64,000 nucleotides of DNA from Moritella sp. PE36 (GCF_000170855.1 NZ_ABCQ01000007.1:1-64000); one strand, 5' to 3'; counted from the stretch's first letter, positions 1-8,864 are shown. Notes: a model not told the origin generated them from the sequence alone. Made by a program: numbers and translations.

Positions 1-177
1 GGCATCGACGAGAACAACGGCTGGTGATAACGTCGAGGCATTTAACAAAGCGTCGTCAGCATTCAGGCAACGATGTACGACATAGCCTTGTTGCTCTAAC
101 TCTTTCCTATCCAGTCTCGTTACTGAAGGAGATTCGAGGATCAATAATATATTATCTTGCTCATGATTAGCCGACAT
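1..177 (-). CDS. lafK: LafK-type sigma-54 regulator, N-terminus only (partial)
   Basis: The first 59 codons of a leftward gene that runs off the window edge. The visible part looks like a receiver-type N-terminus: short hydrophobic strand (NILLILESPS), then a helix and a second strand ending VVLVDA. It starts one base after the motY stop, so the two are surely co-transcribed. In lateral-flagella loci of Vibrio parahaemolyticus and relatives the gene next to motY is lafK, the sigma-54-dependent master activator of the lateral system. The identification rests mostly on this position, because the AAA+ and HTH domains lie outside the window. A different response regulator cannot be excluded. Confidence 0.55.
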   Translation of the reverse strand, partial: MSANHEQDNILLILESPSVTRLDRKELEQQGYVVHRCLNADDALLNASTLSPAVVLVDA

Positions 178-178
178 A

Positions 179-1033
179 TTATTTACCCAGCCGACGAATA
201 ATACGTAAATTCACGCGTCTATTTTTTTCACGACCAGATGCTGTCCGATCTGATTTTAATGGGTAACGATCGCCGTGAGAGCGCACTTCCATTAGTTTTG
301 TAGAGATACCAGCCTCCATCAGATACATATAAACATCATCAGCACGTTGTTGTGATAACAATAAATTATTCACTGTATTGCCAATACTATTCGAATGCCC
401 ATCAATGAGTACTTTCGTCACTAAACCATCAAGAGATATGTATTTAACGATCGCTGCCATTTCTTGTTTTTGTTGGGTATTCAATAAATACGAGCCACCT
501 GAATAATATAAATTCCGGTCTCTTACTTGCTCATATGAAAAAGGAGATATATCGCGGAGACATTGATAGTAACCATCAAATACGTCACCTAGATTTACGG
601 AGGGTAGTACTGCATGTATGTCGTCGCTGTCAACATAGGTCAAGGCTATATGTCCCCAATCCCCCTGCTGCAGTTGTCGAGTAAAACTCGCAACACCGAC
701 TGAAATTTCATTTTCAAGCGGCAAGGCAGGCCCTAGCCAACGAGCGTCAGGCAGTATTTCAACTCCCCAAGGAGCCTTTGAACTACCAAGCCTATAACGC
801 TTAATTTTTTGTGTATAAATTGTGGATGTGACGTCGATAAATTCAGGATAGCCCGCTTTCTTAACAATACTAACAGTCCCTAATGTTTCAACATTTGTTG
901 TCATTTTGCACTCAAACGAACTTGAGCTCAATTGCCATTGCACCTGGTCTAGCTCAGAAATAAAAGGTTGTGCATTCAATATTGAACAAAAAAACAAGCT
1001 GCCGAAAGCAGGTAGTAAAACCTTTAGAGACAT
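179..1033 (-). CDS. motY: MotY-like flagellar motor protein (T-ring, OmpA domain)
   Basis: 284 residues. Residues 1-21 form a signal peptide ending at ALNAQ-type sequence (ILNAQ). Residues 22-180 match the MotY N-terminal beta domain in pattern, with Cys42 and Cys158 as the likely disulfide. Residues 184-281 are an OmpA-like peptidoglycan-binding domain (DGHSNSIG, then GREKNRRV near the end). MotY forms the T-ring that holds the sodium-driven stator around the basal body in the periplasm. The start has a strong AAGGAGG ribosome site. It is followed directly by the lafK-like gene and is divergent from the fliM operon, which points to the lateral rather than the polar version. A generic OmpA-family protein is the weaker alternative. 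Confidence 0.85.
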   Translation of the reverse strand: MSLKVLLPAFGSLFFCSILNAQPFISELDQVQWQLSSSSFECKMTTNVETLGTVSIVKKAGYPEFIDVTSTIYTQKIKRYRLGSSKAPWGVEILPDARWLGPALPLENEISVGVASFTRQLQQGDWGHIALTYVDSDDIHAVLPSVNLGDVFDGYYQCLRDISPFSYEQVRDRNLYYSGGSYLLNTQQKQEMAAIVKYISLDGLVTKVLIDGHSNSIGNTVNNLLLSQQRADDVYMYLMEAGISTKLMEVRSHGDRYPLKSDRTASGREKNRRVNLRIIRRLGK

Positions 1034-1074
1034 GATTCCTCCTTAAATCGTTTACAGTACAAAATCAACCAAAA

Positions 1075-1098
1075 CGAATACGAATACGAATACGAATA
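1075..1098. repeat. 4 x CGAATA microsatellite
   Basis: Four perfect tandem copies of the hexamer CGAATA, about 40 bases upstream of the motY start, in its likely 5' leader or promoter. The unit length keeps no frame effect on a gene; slippage could change promoter spacing. Confidence 0.85.
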
Positions 1099-1390
1099 CA
1101 TTGATGATGATAATGATAAGTAGCTCAGTAGCGACGTTTAAGTAACACCCTATTGACTAGCCTATAACGTTCAGAAAAAAGCAACAGATGAGGTTTTTAG
1201 CAGAAAAAAGATAGACCTTCCCCCCGGAACTAATATTTTCAAAAAATATTAAATCATTTACCTTTTTGGCGGTTCCACTATCTGTAATAAAATACAGACT
1301 GGTAACTTTGCGTCCAAACCTCACGATTTGTTTGCCTTTTTACAACGGCGCATTTAACAACATCGCAAACCATAAATCAATTCCAAATAT

Positions 1391-1460
1391 ACATATTTAT
1401 GTATATTTATGTATATTTATGTATATTTATGTATATTTACGTCTATTTATGTATGCTTAT
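1391..1460. repeat. 10-bp tandem repeat, about 7 units
   Basis: Units of GTATATTTAT at 1401-1430 are perfect (three copies). Flanking units at 1391, 1431, 1441 and 1451 differ by one or two bases. The period is close to one helical turn, so the T-tracts repeat on one face of the DNA, which could give intrinsic curvature upstream of the fliM operon. Confidence 0.85.
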
Positions 1461-1634
1461 GATTACAAATTGATTTTCGATAAATGAAAATGAACAAACA
1501 GCATAAGCTATCGGTTCAATTATTAACCAAAGCACAATATGTACACCCATAAAGTAATACCAATGGCATTATATTAGAATAATATCGATATTTAATTTGC
1601 TATAGCCCGTTAAATTAATTAGCATTTAATGACT

Positions 1635-1643
1635 CCCCCCCCC
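1635..1643. repeat. Poly-C tract (C9)
   Basis: Nine consecutive C in otherwise AT-rich DNA, about 126 bases upstream of the preferred fliM start. Such tracts are prone to slipped-strand mispairing; it lies outside the coding sequence. Confidence 0.8.
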
Positions 1644-1768
1644 AAATACGCGTGAAATACTTATTTTATACGTATGTCGAACCTGACTTTCCGGTTGATT
1701 AACATGATCAACAGGTGTCATCAAATATCATCTTAAATCTTATGGCATTATCCATTGGAGAATTTACT

Positions 1769-2662
1769 ATGTTGGTTGTAAAACCTACAGCGGTTAGTCC
1801 CAAAGTTACAAAATCCAGTTCTAAAATTATACTCTCTGCCGAATCAGCTGGGATTGAAAAATACGATTTACTCGGTGAACGTCGTCAGTGGACTGATTGC
1901 CTTGAAGTCATTAATTCAGATCTTTCCTTGGCTCATCGGGAAATTGAGCGTCGTCTATCTCAATTATTTAATGAATATGAATACAGAATAACGCTACAAA
2001 AATTCACTCATGAGAGGGTTAACCCTGTCGATTTAGGTACCAATATAATTTGGCTTCAAGCCCAAAATAACGTGGGTCTGAAAGTATTATTATCGATCAA
2101 TAATGCGATGCTATATACCCTGACAGAAATCTTTCTTGGGGCAACTAAACCGAGCAACAAAGATAACTTAGCGCAACCGAGTGATTCTGAGTATCGACTA
2201 CTTAAGCGCATTTTAACAATCCAGCTGGACGCATTAGATAATCAGCTGAGCCATCATCACGAATGGACTATAAGCCATACTAATCAACCAACTATAGGCG
2301 ATGAATTTATTTCATCAACCATTGATTGTACGATAAAAGAGTATCTTTCCAGTTGGAGAATTTGGTACCCAAAAGAATTTATTAACCAAACACTATCAAG
2401 TAACCGTACGAAGCCTGATTATGAATTGTTAGCAGCAAAACTGGCTAACGCCGCAACGAATATACCAACTAATATCAACGTTATTCTTGCGAAGACTCAG
2501 CTGAATCTAGTACAACTCACACAGCTAAAATCAGGTGATTTCATTATGATGGACTTACCCGAAATTGTCAGTGCCTGCACTGGTAATCATGTTATAGCGC
2601 ATGGCCGAGTAGTCGTTCAATCTGGACGATTAGTAATGCAAGTAACCGATACAAACGATTAA
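1769..2662 (+). CDS. fliM: Flagellar C-ring switch protein FliM (lateral type)
   Basis: 297 residues from the chosen ATG, which has TTGGAG eight bases upstream, like the site before fliN; in-frame GTG 1715 and ATG 1742 lack such a site. The middle region matches the CheC-like FliM core, and the last ~65 residues form a SPOA (FliN/FliM C-terminal) domain. FliM sits in the cytoplasmic C-ring, contacts FliG and sets rotation direction. The usual N-terminal CheY-P binding motif (EIDALL type) is not visible at any of the possible starts; the N-terminus is a Lys/Ser-rich stretch instead. First gene of an operon with fliN 17 bases downstream. The divergence fits a lateral FliM. Confidence 0.85.
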   Translation: MLVVKPTAVSPKVTKSSSKIILSAESAGIEKYDLLGERRQWTDCLEVINSDLSLAHREIERRLSQLFNEYEYRITLQKFTHERVNPVDLGTNIIWLQAQNNVGLKVLLSINNAMLYTLTEIFLGATKPSNKDNLAQPSDSEYRLLKRILTIQLDALDNQLSHHHEWTISHTNQPTIGDEFISSTIDCTIKEYLSSWRIWYPKEFINQTLSSNRTKPDYELLAAKLANAATNIPTNINVILAKTQLNLVQLTQLKSGDFIMMDLPEIVSACTGNHVIAHGRVVVQSGRLVMQVTDTND

Positions 2663-2679
2663 TTTTGGAGAGCTAAATA

Positions 2680-3048
2680 ATGAGTAATTTTAATGTAGAA
2701 GATATCAACCTAGATTTGGATAGTATCGATAGTCTGGACGATATCTTACAAGATGATAGTTCGCTTATGACGGCAGAAAATAAGCCACTAAAGAAAGATC
2801 TTAGCTTTTTTCATAATATCCCCATTGATGTAACGCTCGAAGTGGCCAGCACCAAGCTTGTCATTGGTGACTTAATGATGCTAAGCAGCGGTGCTGTTAT
2901 AGAATTAGATAAGCTCGCCGATGAGCCTCTTGATCTGAAAGTTAACGGTCAACTGTTAGCCACCGCCGAAGTGGTTGTTGTCAATGGTAAGTACGGCGTT
3001 AAGTTAATTGATGTTGTAGATGATGTTGTGAGTGGATTAAAAGCATGA
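2680..3048 (+). CDS. fliN: Flagellar C-ring protein FliN
   Basis: 122 residues. An acidic N-terminal tail (DINLDLDSIDSLDDIL) is followed by a SPOA domain from about residue 45 to the end, including the family pattern IDVTLEVASTKLVIGDLM and the hydrophobic KLIDVV end. FliN forms the base of the C-ring with FliM and docks the export ATPase complex via FliH. A good TTGGAG site precedes the ATG. Its stop overlaps the fliP start by four bases (ATGA), implying translational coupling. Confidence 0.9.
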   Translation: MSNFNVEDINLDLDSIDSLDDILQDDSSLMTAENKPLKKDLSFFHNIPIDVTLEVASTKLVIGDLMMLSSGAVIELDKLADEPLDLKVNGQLLATAEVVVVNGKYGVKLIDVVDDVVSGLKA

Positions 3049-3785
3049 AAAAGTTCAGTATCTACTTAGCCGTATTCTTAGCATTTATCAGTCTTGCGGC
3101 ACCAGCGCATGCTGATTTAGCCTTGTTTTCTGTCAATAATGGCGGGCAACCTCAAGAATACAGTATAAAACTACAACTGTTATTACTGATGACAGCATTG
3201 AGTTTATTACCCGCTATGTTATTGATGCTGACAAGCTTCACCCGCATTGTGGTTGTGCTTGCAATATTACGACAAGCTATTGGTTTACAACAAAGCCCAC
3301 CCAATCGAGTACTCGTTGGTATTGCGCTAACCCTAACAATACTGATCATGAGACCCGTCTGGACTCAGATACACGAGGATGCTTTCTTACCTTACGATAG
3401 CGGAAGCATGACGCTTATTGAGGCTTTAGGTAAAGCCGAGATCCCTTTGCGCACCTTTATGCTTAAGCAAACTCGCGAAACCGACCTTGAACAGATGTTG
3501 AAAATTGGTAATGAACCCCCAGTAACCTCGGTTGATGATATACCCTTTGTTGTCTTAATGCCTGCCTTTGTCCTCAGCGAATTAAAAACGGCATTCCAGA
3601 TCGGATTCATGCTGTTTCTTCCATTTCTAGTCATCGATCTTGTCGTCGCAAGTGTGCTAATGGCGATGGGAATGATGATGCTATCGCCACTTATTATTTC
3701 TTTACCTTTCAAACTTATGATATTTGTTTTGGTTGATGGTTGGGCCATGACGGTCGGTACATTAACCGCCAGCTTTGGAGGCTAG
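3045..3785 (+). CDS. fliP: Flagellar type III export gate protein FliP
   Basis: 246 residues, the usual length. Residues 1-23 are a cleavable signal peptide (AAPAHA), typical of FliP. The family core follows: hydrophobic segment LLLMTALSLLPAMLLMLTSF, then FTRIVVVLAILRQA and QSPPNRVLVG, and at the end the paired helices with LMAMGMMMLSP and PFKLMIFVLVDGW. FliP with FliQ and FliR forms the inner-membrane export channel. It overlaps fliN by four bases and is followed two bases later by fliQ. Confidence 0.95.
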   Translation: MKKFSIYLAVFLAFISLAAPAHADLALFSVNNGGQPQEYSIKLQLLLLMTALSLLPAMLLMLTSFTRIVVVLAILRQAIGLQQSPPNRVLVGIALTLTILIMRPVWTQIHEDAFLPYDSGSMTLIEALGKAEIPLRTFMLKQTRETDLEQMLKIGNEPPVTSVDDIPFVVLMPAFVLSELKTAFQIGFMLFLPFLVIDLVVASVLMAMGMMMLSPLIISLPFKLMIFVLVDGWAMTVGTLTASFGG

Positions 3786-3787
3786 TG

Positions 3788-4057
3788 ATGACTCCTGAAC
3801 AGGTCGTATCGTTGATGGGCTTAGCTGTTAACACTATTATTGCCATGGTGTCTGTATTAGTGATCCCAGGATTAGTTGTCGGCTTAATTGTCAGTGTTTT
3901 TCAAGCCGCAACACAAATTCAAGAGCAAACGTTAAGCTTTTTGCCAAAATTAATCGTCACTTTATTAATGGTTACATTTGCAGGTCATTGGCTGTTAGCG
4001 CAAGTTAAAGCGCTTTTTGATTATATGTTTTTAAATATTCCAGGGTTAATCGGTTAG
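3788..4057 (+). CDS. fliQ: Flagellar export gate protein FliQ
   Basis: 89 residues from the ATG two bases after the fliP stop, beginning MTPEQVVSLM; a longer reading from 3740 lies inside fliP and is unlikely. There are two membrane helices (about 15-38 and 50-72) with the family motif FQAATQIQEQTLSFLPK between them. FliQ packs around the FliP/FliR helix in the export gate. It lies in the middle of the fliMNPQR-flhBA operon. Confidence 0.95.
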   Translation: MTPEQVVSLMGLAVNTIIAMVSVLVIPGLVVGLIVSVFQAATQIQEQTLSFLPKLIVTLLMVTFAGHWLLAQVKALFDYMFLNIPGLIG

Positions 4058-4059
4058 CT

Positions 4060-4842
4060 ATGCTTAACTTTTCTAGCATCGAATTAATGCTCATTATTGG
4101 TAAAATATGGTGGCCGTTCTTTCGCATTATTTCAGCATTATGGCTATTACCTATATTTGGTGATACCCGCATTACACCTAGTGTGCGTATTTTGTTTGCT
4201 TTAACTTTAGCTATTTTAATATCTCCAGTGGTACCCGTCGTTGACAACATCAATCCTTTTTCTTTAGGTAGTATAATTTTAGCTTTAGAACAGATCTTGT
4301 TTGGACTGTTTTTTGGTCTCAGCTTAACGATGCTGTTTACAATGATGAAATTGATTGGTGAAATACTTTCAATGCAAATGGGCTTATCGATGGCCGTAAT
4401 GAATGATCCAAGCAGTGGTGGTAGTTCTCACGTTAACTCTCATTTACTGACTATTTTTGCTACGCTGTTATTTTTGAGTTTCAATGGCCATTTAATTGTC
4501 TTAGATATTCTAGTTGAAAGCTTTGTGACTTGGCCAATCGGCTCTTCTATTTATTTATTAAATATTGATATAATTTTAAAACTTGTCAGTTGGATGTTTA
4601 TGGCCGCACTAATGTTAGCCATGCCTGCTATTGTCGCCATGCTGTTAGTTAATATCACCTTCGGTGTCATGAACCGAAGTGCACCGTCTTTAAACGTTTA
4701 TTCATTGGGTTTCCCGATGGGCATGTTGTTGGGCATCATCTGTTTAGGCCTGGTATTTCGTGTCATTCCCAACCGTTTCTTTGATTTTACCGTATTTATT
4801 CTCGAACAAATGCGATTCATTTCTGGGGGATTAAATGTCTGA
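4060..4842 (+). CDS. fliR: Flagellar export gate protein FliR
   Basis: 260 residues, with the FliR pattern of about six membrane segments. Recognisable pieces are FFRIISALWLLPIFGD near the N-terminus, MGLSMAVMNDPSSGG in the middle and VMNRSAPSLNVYSLGFP near residue 210. It completes the FliP5Q4R1 channel. It starts two bases after fliQ and overlaps flhB by eight bases, so production of the gate subunits is probably coupled. Confidence 0.95.
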   Translation: MLNFSSIELMLIIGKIWWPFFRIISALWLLPIFGDTRITPSVRILFALTLAILISPVVPVVDNINPFSLGSIILALEQILFGLFFGLSLTMLFTMMKLIGEILSMQMGLSMAVMNDPSSGGSSHVNSHLLTIFATLLFLSFNGHLIVLDILVESFVTWPIGSSIYLLNIDIILKLVSWMFMAALMLAMPAIVAMLLVNITFGVMNRSAPSLNVYSLGFPMGMLLGIICLGLVFRVIPNRFFDFTVFILEQMRFISGGLNV

Positions 4843-5962
4843 CAGTTCAACGCAAGAAAAAACCGAAGAACCCACCCAGAAAAAACGTGATGATGCGAAA
4901 AAAGAAGGTCAGATAGCACGTTCAAAAGAGCTTGCTACTGCGGGTTTAATCTTAATAAGTGGCTCTAGTTTGACTTGGTTCGCCCCCTCTTTCAGTGCGT
5001 TTTTTAGTGAATTATTTACTATTCAGATGCAGCTTACCCGAGAGGTCACTCGCGACCCTCAATATATGGTAGTTATGTTGGGCGAAGCCATAATCAACAT
5101 GCTCAAAGTATTAATTCCGTTTATTTTGGTATTAAACTTAACCACATTTTTGCTCGGTATAATGCCGGGTGGATTGATCTTTGTATTAAAAAACATTCAG
5201 CCAAAAATAAGTAAAATGAACCCTATTTCAGGGCTGAAACGCATGGTATCTAAAGACACCATCATTGAACTTATCAAGTCCATATTAAAAATTTCGCTTA
5301 TTAGTTTCACCTTGTATAAAGTGCTCAGTTTACATTGGCATGAATTGGCTGCAATGGCGCAAATGCCTCTCTTGAACGTCCTTAACAATGCCATGTATAT
5401 CATGTCGATCACCCTCTCTTTTATGGGTGCGGCTTTATTAATCGTCGCTGCAATCGACTTACCTTACCAAAAATGGTCGATGAATAAAAAGCTGAAGATG
5501 AGTAAACAAGAAATAAAAGATGAACATAAAGGTGCAGAGGGAAGCCCCGAAATAAAACAAAAAATCAAGCAAATTCAACGCCAAATGAGCCAAAAAAGAA
5601 TTGATTCAGCCGTCCCGACAGCAGACTTTGTCATTGTGAATCCAACTCACTATGCAGTTGCAGTTAAATACGACGCTGCGCGTAGTCAAGCACCATTTAT
5701 TGTGGCTAAAGGTGTTGACACCATGGCCCTCCGGATCAAAAAAATTGCCGAAAGTCATGATTTAGACATAATTGAAGCACCTGAATTAACGCGTGCTATT
5801 TATCACTCAACACAAGTTGACCAAGAAATACCCGCGCAATTATATACCGCTGTCGCGTACATTCTAACGCATATCATGCAACTGAGTGCATACCGAAAAG
5901 GGCGTGGAAAACAGCCAAATACATTACCCAACTTTGAAATACCAGCAACGTTAAAACGTTAA
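4835..5962 (+). CDS. flhB: Flagellar export switch protein FlhB
   Basis: 375 residues. A charged N-terminus (EKTEEPTQKKRDDAKKEG) is the FlhB/YscU signature, followed by four membrane segments and a cytoplasmic C-terminal domain. The self-cleaving NPTH motif is at residues 269-272; cleavage between N and P switches export from rod/hook to filament substrates. Overlaps fliR by eight bases and is followed 15 bases later by flhA. Confidence 0.95.
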   Translation: MSDSSTQEKTEEPTQKKRDDAKKEGQIARSKELATAGLILISGSSLTWFAPSFSAFFSELFTIQMQLTREVTRDPQYMVVMLGEAIINMLKVLIPFILVLNLTTFLLGIMPGGLIFVLKNIQPKISKMNPISGLKRMVSKDTIIELIKSILKISLISFTLYKVLSLHWHELAAMAQMPLLNVLNNAMYIMSITLSFMGAALLIVAAIDLPYQKWSMNKKLKMSKQEIKDEHKGAEGSPEIKQKIKQIQRQMSQKRIDSAVPTADFVIVNPTHYAVAVKYDAARSQAPFIVAKGVDTMALRIKKIAESHDLDIIEAPELTRAIYHSTQVDQEIPAQLYTAVAYILTHIMQLSAYRKGRGKQPNTLPNFEIPATLKR

Positions 5963-5977
5963 TTAAAGAGGTTATTC

Positions 5978-8053
5978 GTGAACTGGAACACCATAAAAAA
6001 CATTAAAGTAAGTGTACCGATATTCTTACTCGCAGTCCTAGCAATGGTGATGCTGCCATTGCCACCATGGATACTCGACAGCTTATTTACCTTCAACATT
6101 GTACTCTCAATACTTGTACTCTTAGTCGCGGTATCAGCAAAACGGCCACTGGATTTTTCTGTCTTTCCTACCGTGTTATTACTTGCAACATTATTACGAT
6201 TAACGCTTAACGTCGCGTCAACCCGAATGGTATTACTACACGGCCATGAGGGTGGCGATGCTGTGGGTAAAGTAATCCAAGCGTTTGGTGAAGTTGTTAT
6301 CGGCGGTAATTACGTTGTTGGTATGGTGGTCTTTATTATCTTAATGATCATCAATTTCGTTGTTATCACTAAAGGTGGAGAGCGCATTGCAGAAGTGTCA
6401 GCTCGTTTTACACTTGATGCGCTACCTGGTAAACAGATGGCTATCGATGCAGATCTCAATGCCGGCATTATCGATCAAGAGCAAGCGAAAGTCCGTCGTG
6501 CCGATGTTTCTCATGAAGCTGATTTTTATGGTTCGATGGACGGTGCCAGTAAATTTGTAAAAGGTGATGCAATTGCGGGTATGATGATCCTTTTCATTAA
6601 CCTGCTCGGTGGTTTGGCCATTGGTGTATTCCAAAATGATTTAAGTGTTACAGATGCTTTTCAACGTTTTGCATTGCTCACTATTGGTGATGGATTAGTT
6701 GCACAAATCCCGTCACTATTATTAGCAACAGCCGCAGCTATTATCGTGACGCGTGTTAATAATGATGATGGTGAGCTATCGGGCCAAATTGGCCGCCAAC
6801 TTTTAGCTAACCCAAGTGTCATTTATACCTCAGCAATCGTCATGCTAATACTTGGTCTCGTTCCGGGTATGCCAACATTTGTATTCTTAGTCTTCGCTGC
6901 TGTACTTGCTCTCGTGGGTTGGAAACAAAAAGACCACTTAACAGATCATGCGCCAATTCAGCAAGCAGAAAAAATAGTTGAGTCATTAACAAAAAAAGAT
7001 GAACCGCTGAAATGGAGTGACTTACCGATTATCGATTGCTTGTCTATTGAACTTGGCTATCAGCTCGTTTCATTGGTCGATAAAGAACAAGATGGTGAAT
7101 TACTAGATCGTATTCGAGGTATTCGGAAAACCAACTCTGAAAAAATGGGTTTCTTAATACCAGAAGTGCGTATAAAAGATAACCTAAGATTAAAACCGAG
7201 TGAATATCGCATTAAACTCAATGGAGCCAAAGTCGCGGAAGCTTCTGTTAAACATGACCAGTTACTTGCGATAAAATCAGGTGAAATATTTGGTACCTTA
7301 GACGGTGAAATAACACGTGATCCAGCTTACAACATGGAAGCAGTTTGGATCTCTCCAAACATGAAATCAAAAGCGCTCAATCTCGGTTATTCTGTGGTTG
7401 ATTGTCCAACGGTCATTGCCACACACGTTAGTAAAATAATTCGTGACAACTTGGCTGAGATATTTGGTTATAATGAAAATGAAGCTCTAATGGAAAGACT
7501 CAAAAGTTTATCGCCAAAGCTCAGCGATAATTTGGAGAAAGCACTAACAAATAATGATCAACTTAAAGTTTTCCGCCAGTTACTCCGAGAGCAAGTGCCA
7601 TTAGTTGATATTACGAATATTGCGACCACTATTATTGATTCAGCTGAAACTACCAAAGACCCTATTTTATTAAGTTCTGATATTCGTTGCACCTTAAAAC
7701 GTAGTCTGATCACACTCGCTATTGGCGATAGAACCAAACTTAATACCTTTACCCTTGCTGATGAATTAGAACAAACGCTGCTTACAGCATTAAACCAATC
7801 TCAGCAAGAAGCTAAAACCGCAATAGATAGCTTCCCAATAGATCCAAGTTTATTAAGTCAATTACAACAGAAAATGCCGACAGTAAAAGAACAATTACAA
7901 CAAAATGGTCATCCCGCAACCCTATTAGTGACACCGCAACTCCGTCCATTACTTGCACGTTATGCACGATCGTTTGCTAAAGGATTATCTGTTTTATCTT
8001 ACAATGAAATACCTGAACATATTCAGGTTGATGTCGTGGGAACCTTGGGATAA
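5978..8053 (+). CDS. flhA: Flagellar export apparatus protein FlhA
   Basis: 691 residues, normal for the family. The N-terminal half has eight predicted membrane segments with the FHIPEP-type loop (FVKGDAIAGMMI, around residue 195), and the C-terminal half is the cytoplasmic substrate-chaperone docking domain. FlhA forms the nonameric export platform and uses the proton motive force. A GTG start is used, with AAAGAGG upstream. It ends the operon; a stem-loop lies just downstream. In polar loci flhA is usually followed by flhF/fleN, which are absent here, again favouring a lateral system. Confidence 0.95.
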   Translation: MNWNTIKNIKVSVPIFLLAVLAMVMLPLPPWILDSLFTFNIVLSILVLLVAVSAKRPLDFSVFPTVLLLATLLRLTLNVASTRMVLLHGHEGGDAVGKVIQAFGEVVIGGNYVVGMVVFIILMIINFVVITKGGERIAEVSARFTLDALPGKQMAIDADLNAGIIDQEQAKVRRADVSHEADFYGSMDGASKFVKGDAIAGMMILFINLLGGLAIGVFQNDLSVTDAFQRFALLTIGDGLVAQIPSLLLATAAAIIVTRVNNDDGELSGQIGRQLLANPSVIYTSAIVMLILGLVPGMPTFVFLVFAAVLALVGWKQKDHLTDHAPIQQAEKIVESLTKKDEPLKWSDLPIIDCLSIELGYQLVSLVDKEQDGELLDRIRGIRKTNSEKMGFLIPEVRIKDNLRLKPSEYRIKLNGAKVAEASVKHDQLLAIKSGEIFGTLDGEITRDPAYNMEAVWISPNMKSKALNLGYSVVDCPTVIATHVSKIIRDNLAEIFGYNENEALMERLKSLSPKLSDNLEKALTNNDQLKVFRQLLREQVPLVDITNIATTIIDSAETTKDPILLSSDIRCTLKRSLITLAIGDRTKLNTFTLADELEQTLLTALNQSQQEAKTAIDSFPIDPSLLSQLQQKMPTVKEQLQQNGHPATLLVTPQLRPLLARYARSFAKGLSVLSYNEIPEHIQVDVVGTLG

Positions 8054-8070
8054 TTAATGTCGCGTTATTC

Positions 8071-8099
8071 GGATAACTAAACTGCGCTATTAGTTATCC
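8071..8099. terminator. Stem-loop between flhA and tssJ-like gene
   Basis: A perfect 10-bp stem, GGATAACTAA paired with TTAGTTATCC, around a nine-base loop. It sits between the convergent flhA and tssJ-like genes and includes the tssJ stop. No clear U-tract follows on either strand, so termination is probable but not certain. Confidence 0.55.
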
Positions 8100-8545
8100 A
8101 AATAATAAATTTTATTATTCAACAGTTGGATATCAAATTCAGTATCGAAAGACAGTGCGCCACTATTTAACTTGTGCAACCAGCGCCAGTTGCTTGCCTC
8201 AACATTTCTAAACATGGCAAACAAAGCAATATAATTGGCACCATCGGCCTGCACAAATTCATAATCTAATTTAGCATTTGGTTTTACCGTAAGCTCTGTC
8301 TTATCAACAAGATCAGAGCCTAATATCAACTCGTCAGCTTTCCACAATTGGTCAAAGCTGGCATTACGGAAGGTTTTCACATCTGCTAGCTGGTAGACCC
8401 GTACAATGACAGGTAATGCTTCATTATGATTATTTGAATTAAGGTCTGCTGAAGCAGATAAGTTGAGTCGAACATCGGTGCTACTACAAGCAGTAAGTAA
8501 TAACAGCGTTACAGTGGTAGTGAGTACTTTTGCACGTTTTAACAT
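8090..8545 (-). CDS. Orphan TssJ/VasD-like lipoprotein
   Basis: 151 residues from the chosen start, which places a compact lipoprotein signal (KVLTTTVTLLLLTAC, lipobox LTAC, residues 6-20) at the very N-terminus; an in-frame ATG at 8587 would add 14 residues. The mature part resembles the type VI secretion outer-membrane lipoprotein TssJ: a beta-sandwich with the pattern PVIVRVYQLADVKTFRNASFDQLW near residue 50 and a closing IYYLDN. TssJ anchors TssM in the membrane complex. No other type VI gene is visible within the window, so it is either a solitary paralogue or serves a system encoded elsewhere. No strong ribosome site supports either start. Confidence 0.65.
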   Translation of the reverse strand: MLKRAKVLTTTVTLLLLTACSSTDVRLNLSASADLNSNNHNEALPVIVRVYQLADVKTFRNASFDQLWKADELILGSDLVDKTELTVKPNAKLDYEFVQADGANYIALFAMFRNVEASNWRWLHKLNSGALSFDTEFDIQLLNNKIYYLDN

Positions 8546-8805
8546 TGCACAAAGAAAGGGAGTAAATAATATCATACGCTTTAACATCCATTGTTATGAG
8601 CTAATAATTTGTAAATAGGTATCCATATCAATCCTTGTTATAGCAAAATACCCCGTAATATAAAACCAGCGAGGTAAGAAATACTCCCCTTACCACGGTA
8701 GATAATCCTAATAATAAAATAAGCCGCAGATGATTAACCACACGTTCATACTGCGGTTAAATGTATTCTAGGGTAAAGCCATAAAATGAAGTCTTTAAAT
8801 CTAAA

Positions 8806-8825
8806 ATCAATTTTATAAAATTGAT
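8806..8825. repeat. Perfect 20-bp palindrome
   Basis: A perfect AT-rich inverted repeat (ATCAATTTTA and its complement) with no spacer, 40 bases past the pullulanase stop. The 277 bases from 8588 to 8864 otherwise show no gene. It could form the distal part of a terminator or bind a dimeric regulator. Confidence 0.7.
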
Positions 8826-8864
8826 AGTGCGCCTAATCGACAATCAAACGCACTGCCTTTTTAC

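Larger units (their letters stand above)
1034..1768. other. motY-fliM intergenic regulatory region
   Basis: 735 bases with no convincing gene. It holds four copies of CGAATA (1075-1098), about seven copies of a 10-bp unit (1391-1460) and a run of nine C (1635-1643). A 73-codon frame at 1266-1487 is just translation of the 10-bp repeat. I looked for a sigma-54 promoter because lateral class-2 genes use one; the best rightward candidate, TGGCAT-N5-TAGA at 1564-1578, has the -24 half but lacks the GC of the -12 half, so I do not call it. Confidence 0.6.

Noticed and set aside
1266-1487. 73-codon rightward open frame before fliM
   Set aside because: It consists largely of the translated 10-bp repeat (Tyr/Ile/Phe-rich), has no ribosome site and no protein-like pattern.
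1564-1578. Sigma-54-like TGGCAT-N5-TAGA before fliM
   Set aside because: The -12 GC is missing, so it is too weak to call although LafK-dependent promoters would be expected here.
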